Source: Comamonadaceae bacterium UBA2334 (lineage in GTDB: Bacteria; Pseudomonadota; Gammaproteobacteria; Burkholderiales; Burkholderiaceae_C). Taken from it: 8,103 nt of DNA. The translations under genes were made by a program, and so were the position numbers. Numbering within the stretch: the first letter of the stretch is position 1; each line of letters starts with the position of its first letter. Below the pieces are notes generated by a model. That model was not told the DNA's origin, searched no databases, and saw only the letters and a list, made by a program, of their open reading frames with translations. Location of the stretch: contig DDUQ01000040.1 in assembly GCA_002344885.1 (NCBI GenBank), positions 1 through 8,103 on the forward strand, in the 5' to 3' direction. Below, one piece after another: positions 5,937-8,103 of this stretch.

Positions 5937-6000
5937 CTGTTCGTAAATCACGAGCAGGTAACACGCCCGAAGCGGTACCGGAATTTTCGGTCACTGCGTT
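5937..6000 (+). promoter_or_regulatory. Structured rpsO leader, candidate S15 autoregulatory RNA
   Basis: Hairpin 1 pairs CTGTTCGT (5937-5944) with ACGAGCAG (5950-5957) over 8 bp with one G-U pair and a five-base loop, right at the predicted 5' end. Hairpin 2 (5970-6000) stacks GCGGT/ACTGC on ACCG/CGGT, interrupted by a bulged C (5992), and closes over a small A/U-rich apex. The ribosome site AAAAGG is at 6015-6020. S15 represses its own mRNA through leader structures that differ between bacterial groups; whether these hairpins do so is inference. Confidence 0.55.
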
Positions 6001-6026
6001 GGGAAGCAAGTCTTAAAAGGTATTTC

Positions 6027-6293
6027 ATGATCGCCAAATCCGCAAAGGCTGAAGTCGTCGCAGCCAACGCCCGTGCCGCCAACGACACAGGCAGCCCCGA
6101 AGTTCAGGTCGCGTTGCTGACCGCACGCATCAACGAACTGACACCCCACTTCAAAACGCATGCCAAAGATCACCACGGTCGTCGTGGTCTGTTGCGCATG
6201 GTGAGCCGTCGCCGCAAGCTGTTGGACTACCTCAAGTCCAAAGATGCAGACCGCTACGTTGCACTGATCGCCAAGTTGGGTCTGCGCAAGTAA
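6027..6293 (+). CDS. rpsO: 30S ribosomal protein S15
   Basis: An 88-residue S15, the normal family length. It is a primary binder of the 16S rRNA central domain, helps assemble the small-subunit platform and contributes to a bridge with the 50S subunit. Conserved blocks are all present: NDTGSPEVQVALLTARINELTPHF (about 20-43), HAKDHHGRRGLLRMVSRRRKLLDYLK (about 46-71) and the C-terminal LIAKLGLRK. The start at 6027 is fixed by the family N-terminus MIAKSAKAEVV and by AAAAGG (6015-6020) six bases upstream. The frame is open further upstream to 5874, but that part is the untranslated leader and promoter. It is the first gene of the conserved rpsO-pnp pair and is driven by the strong promoter at 5902-5930. 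Confidence 0.98.
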   Translation: MIAKSAKAEVVAANARAANDTGSPEVQVALLTARINELTPHFKTHAKDHHGRRGLLRMVSRRRKLLDYLKSKDADRYVALIAKLGLRK

Positions 6294-6313
6294 GCTGGCC
6301 CGACAGTACGAGC

Positions 6314-6349
6314 AAACGCCTGAGTTAGATCACTAGCTCAGGCGTTTTT
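6314..6349 (+). terminator. Intrinsic terminator between rpsO and pnp
   Basis: AACGCCTGAG (6315-6324) pairs with CTCAGGCGTT (6337-6346). The stem continues inward through TTAG/CTAG with one G-T pair to an ATCA tetraloop, about 14 bp in all, and ends in TTTTT (6345-6349). It begins about 20 bases after the rpsO stop. As in E. coli, it probably ends most rpsO transcripts while allowing partial read-through into pnp. A run of A on the 5' side may let it work on the other strand too. Confidence 0.92.
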
Positions 6350-6358
6350 CACTTCAAT

Positions 6359-6379
6359 TGCGCCGAACCATGAGGCGCG
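6359..6379 (+). repeat. Small hairpin in the rpsO-pnp gap
   Basis: GCGCC (6360-6364) pairs with GGCGC (6374-6378) around a nine-base loop, with a possible extra T-G pair outside. It follows the terminator directly and has no T-run. No convincing sigma-70 promoter for pnp was found in 6350-6562, so pnp may depend on read-through from rpsO or on a promoter I cannot recognise. Confidence 0.35.
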
Positions 6380-6418
6380 TGAGTTTTCAAAGGGGTCACA
6401 TCAAGCAGAGCGAAGCTG

Positions 6419-6461
6419 TGTCATTCCAAGCGGATTGCGTTCGAGTCCGGTTGGAATGGCA
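6419..6461 (+). promoter_or_regulatory. Long hairpin in the pnp leader, candidate RNase III site
   Basis: TGTCATTCCAA (6419-6429) pairs with TTGGAATGGCA (6451-6461) over 11 bp. After a G-G mismatch the stem continues as CGGATT (6431-6436) with AGTCCG (6444-6449), closing a seven-base loop. In enterobacteria the pnp leader carries a long stem that RNase III cuts and PNPase then degrades to repress itself. The position about 100 bases before the pnp start and the stem length suit that role, but the sequence is not shown to be homologous. Confidence 0.6.
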
Positions 6462-6490
6462 TCGTGTTCTGAGGTGTGCTCCGGGCCGTT

Positions 6491-6533
6491 GAGGGTGGCC
6501 TTTACCCTCGTCCAGGCTGGCTTGGTATCAAGC
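6491..6533 (+). repeat. Two small hairpins near the pnp start
   Basis: GAGGGT (6491-6496) pairs with ACCCTC (6504-6509) around seven bases, and GCTTG (6520-6524) pairs with CAAGC (6529-6533) around GTAT. Both precede the pnp ribosome site at 6553-6557. They add structure to the leader downstream of the long hairpin; no regulatory role can be read from sequence alone. Confidence 0.4.
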
Positions 6534-6562
6534 GCCGGCCACACATTCCAACAGGAGCAAAC

Positions 6563-8103
6563 ATGAGCATGTTCAACAAAGTGACCAAGACCTTCCATTG
6601 GGGCCAGCACACGGTCCGCATGGAAACCGGTGAAATTGCACGCCAATCCAGCGGTGCCGTGCTGCTGGACATGGACGGTACCGTGGTGCTGGCAACCGTT
6701 GTTGCCAAAACAGAAGCGAAAGCCGGTCAGGACTTTTTCCCCCTGACAGTGGACTACCTCGAAAAGTCGTACGCCGCCGGGAAAATCCCGGGCAGCTTCT
6801 TCAAGCGCGAAGGCCGTCCCAGCGAGTTCGAAACACTCACCAGTCGCCTGATCGACCGCCCCATCCGTCCTTTGTTTCCTGAGGGCTTCTTCAATGAAGT
6901 GCAGGTGGTCATCCACACCCTGTCGCTCAATCCGGAAGTCGATGCCGATATCGCTGCCATGATCGCCACCAGCGCCGCACTGTCGGTCAGTGGCATTCCG
7001 TTTAACGGCCCGATTGGCGCGGCGCGCGTGGGTTATGTGAACGGGGAGTACGTGTTGAACCCCGGCCAAACCCAGCGTACGTCATCCAGCATGGATCTGG
7101 TGGTGGCGGGTACCGAGGCTGCGGTGCTGATGGTGGAGTCTGAAGCCCAGCAATTGAGCGAAGAGGTCATGCTCGGTGGTGTGGTGTTCGGTCACGAGCA
7201 GAGCAAGCTGGCCATCAATGCGATCCACGAGCTGGTTCGCGAAGCCGGCAAGCCCGAGTGGACCTGGCAGGCCCCTGTCCGCGATGAAGACCTGATCGCC
7301 AAGGTTGCAGCCCTCGGACAAGGCAAGCTGGAAGCCGCCTACCAGATCCGCAGCAAGCAGGCGCGCACCCAAGCCTGCCGCGAAGCCTACGCTGCCGTGA
7401 TGGCGGGCCTGAAGGAGCAGGGCGTCGAGTTTGACGGCGTGAAGGTCGAAGGCATGCTGTTCGACATCGAGGCCAAAATCGTCCGCGGTCAGATCCTGGC
7501 AGGCGAGCCCCGCATCGACGGTCGCGACACCCGTACCGTGCGCGCCATTGAGATCCGCAACAGTGTGCTGCCCCGCACCCATGGCTCGGCCCTGTTCACA
7601 CGTGGCGAAACCCAGGCCCTGGTCATTGCAACGCTGGGCACCGAGCGCGATGCACAAAAAATCGATGCGCTGGCGGGTGAATTTGAAGACCGTTTCATGT
7701 TGCACTACAACATGCCCCCATTCGCAACGGGCGAAACCGGGCGGGTCGGTTCGCCCAAGCGCCGCGAAATCGGCCATGGCCGTCTGGCCAAGCGTGCGCT
7801 GGTGGCGGTGCTGCCCACCAAGGAAGAATTTCCTTACACCATGCGCGTGGTGAGCGAGATCACCGAGTCCAACGGTTCTTCTTCCATGGCCTCCGTTTGC
7901 GGTGGTTGTTTGTCACTGATGGACGCCGGTGTGCCTTTGAAGGCGCATGTGGCCGGCATTGCCATGGGCCTGATCAAGGAAGGCAACAAGTTCGCCGTGT
8001 TGACCGATATCCTGGGTGACGAAGATCATTTGGGTGACATGGATTTCAAGGTTGCCGGTACCACCGATGGCGTGACTGCGCTGCAGATGGACATCAAGAT
8101 CCA
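6563..8103 (+). CDS. pnp: Polyribonucleotide nucleotidyltransferase (PNPase), 3' end beyond the window
   Basis: The first 513 codons of PNPase, a trimeric 3'-to-5' phosphorolytic exonuclease central to mRNA decay. The first RNase PH-like core shows DFFPLTVDYLEKSYAAGKIPG, the RNA-contact motif FFKREGRPSEFETLTSRLIDRP and RPLFPEGF. The alpha-helical linker follows (about 220-310). The second, catalytic core shows GRDTRTVRAIEIR, PRTHGSALFTRGETQAL, MPPFATGETGRVGSPKRREIGHG, ESNGSSSMASVCGG and DILGDEDHLGDMDFKVAGT. The last carries Asp486 and Asp492, the same numbering as the E. coli catalytic aspartates. The KH and S1 RNA-binding domains lie outside the window. The start at 6563 has AGGAG (6553-6557) five bases upstream; a second ATG at 6569 is less well spaced. 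No frameshift is seen. It follows rpsO after a 269-base structured gap. Confidence 0.98.
   Translation, partial: MSMFNKVTKTFHWGQHTVRMETGEIARQSSGAVLLDMDGTVVLATVVAKTEAKAGQDFFPLTVDYLEKSYAAGKIPGSFFKREGRPSEFETLTSRLIDRPIRPLFPEGFFNEVQVVIHTLSLNPEVDADIAAMIATSAALSVSGIPFNGPIGAARVGYVNGEYVLNPGQTQRTSSSMDLVVAGTEAAVLMVESEAQQLSEEVMLGGVVFGHEQSKLAINAIHELVREAGKPEWTWQAPVRDEDLIAKVAALGQGKLEAAYQIRSKQARTQACREAYAAVMAGLKEQGVEFDGVKVEGMLFDIEAKIVRGQILAGEPRIDGRDTRTVRAIEIRNSVLPRTHGSALFTRGETQALVIATLGTERDAQKIDALAGEFEDRFMLHYNMPPFATGETGRVGSPKRREIGHGRLAKRALVAVLPTKEEFPYTMRVVSEITESNGSSSMASVCGGCLSLMDAGVPLKAHVAGIAMGLIKEGNKFAVLTDILGDEDHLGDMDFKVAGTTDGVTALQMDIKI

Noticed and set aside
5874..6026. A 51-residue N-terminal extension of S15
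   Set aside because: It covers the promoter and leader hairpins; S15 is about 89 residues and starts at 6027 with a good ribosome site.
6437..6450. A tRNA-like GTTCGAGTCCG (T-loop, B-box type) in the pnp leader
   Set aside because: The flanking bases do not form a T-stem, and no anticodon or D-arm lies upstream. The motif falls in the apex and 3' stem of the long leader hairpin and is probably chance.
6401..7777. Two minus-strand frames of 222 and 231 residues opposite pnp
   Set aside because: They are antisense shadows of the PNPase gene and one runs over the structured pnp leader; no motif or ribosome site supports them.

Overview
The window looks like a piece of chromosome from a GC-rich beta-proteobacterium, most likely Burkholderiales and perhaps Comamonadaceae. 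This rests on the high GC content, the style of TsaD, S15 and PNPase, and a NIT-ANTAR regulator next to a Tat-exported NrtA. The organism assignment is inference from protein and base-composition style; no database was searched.

Layout. The left part (1-2999) is a nitrate-assimilation locus read leftwards. In transcription order it holds a NasR-like NIT-ANTAR antiterminator gene (1686-2999), a 320-base control region (1366-1685), the nitrate-binding protein gene nrtA (49-1365), and the first codons of the next gene, probably the permease nrtB (1-13). The control region is dense. In the direction of transcription it has a 17-bp NtrC-type palindrome, a near-consensus sigma-54 promoter, two ANTAR-type hexaloop hairpins (loops AAUGCA and AACGGC), and an intrinsic terminator whose 5' arm overlaps the second hairpin. 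Together these predict dual control: nitrogen limitation acts through NtrC and sigma-54 on initiation, and nitrate acts through the NIT-ANTAR protein on antitermination. A second sigma-54-like element lies just upstream of the NIT-ANTAR gene itself.

The middle and right parts are read rightwards. tsaD (3231-4304, tRNA t6A synthesis) is divergent from the NIT-ANTAR gene. It is followed by a short, very AT-rich stretch with an extended -10 element and a strong intrinsic terminator (4305-4432). Next comes an orphan periplasmic binding protein gene of the branched-chain amino-acid type (4456-5832). The window ends with the classic rpsO-pnp pair: a strong sigma-70 promoter, a structured rpsO leader, rpsO (6027-6293), an intercistronic terminator, a structured pnp leader with a long hairpin resembling an RNase III site, and pnp (from 6563, cut off by the window end after the second catalytic core).

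I found no mobile element, CRISPR array, tRNA or rRNA. No gene here is wholly unrecognised. The most interesting content is regulatory RNA and promoter architecture. The nitrate switch belongs to a known class (ANTAR/NasR). The AT-rich 4305-4432 element and the rpsO leader are the least explained pieces.
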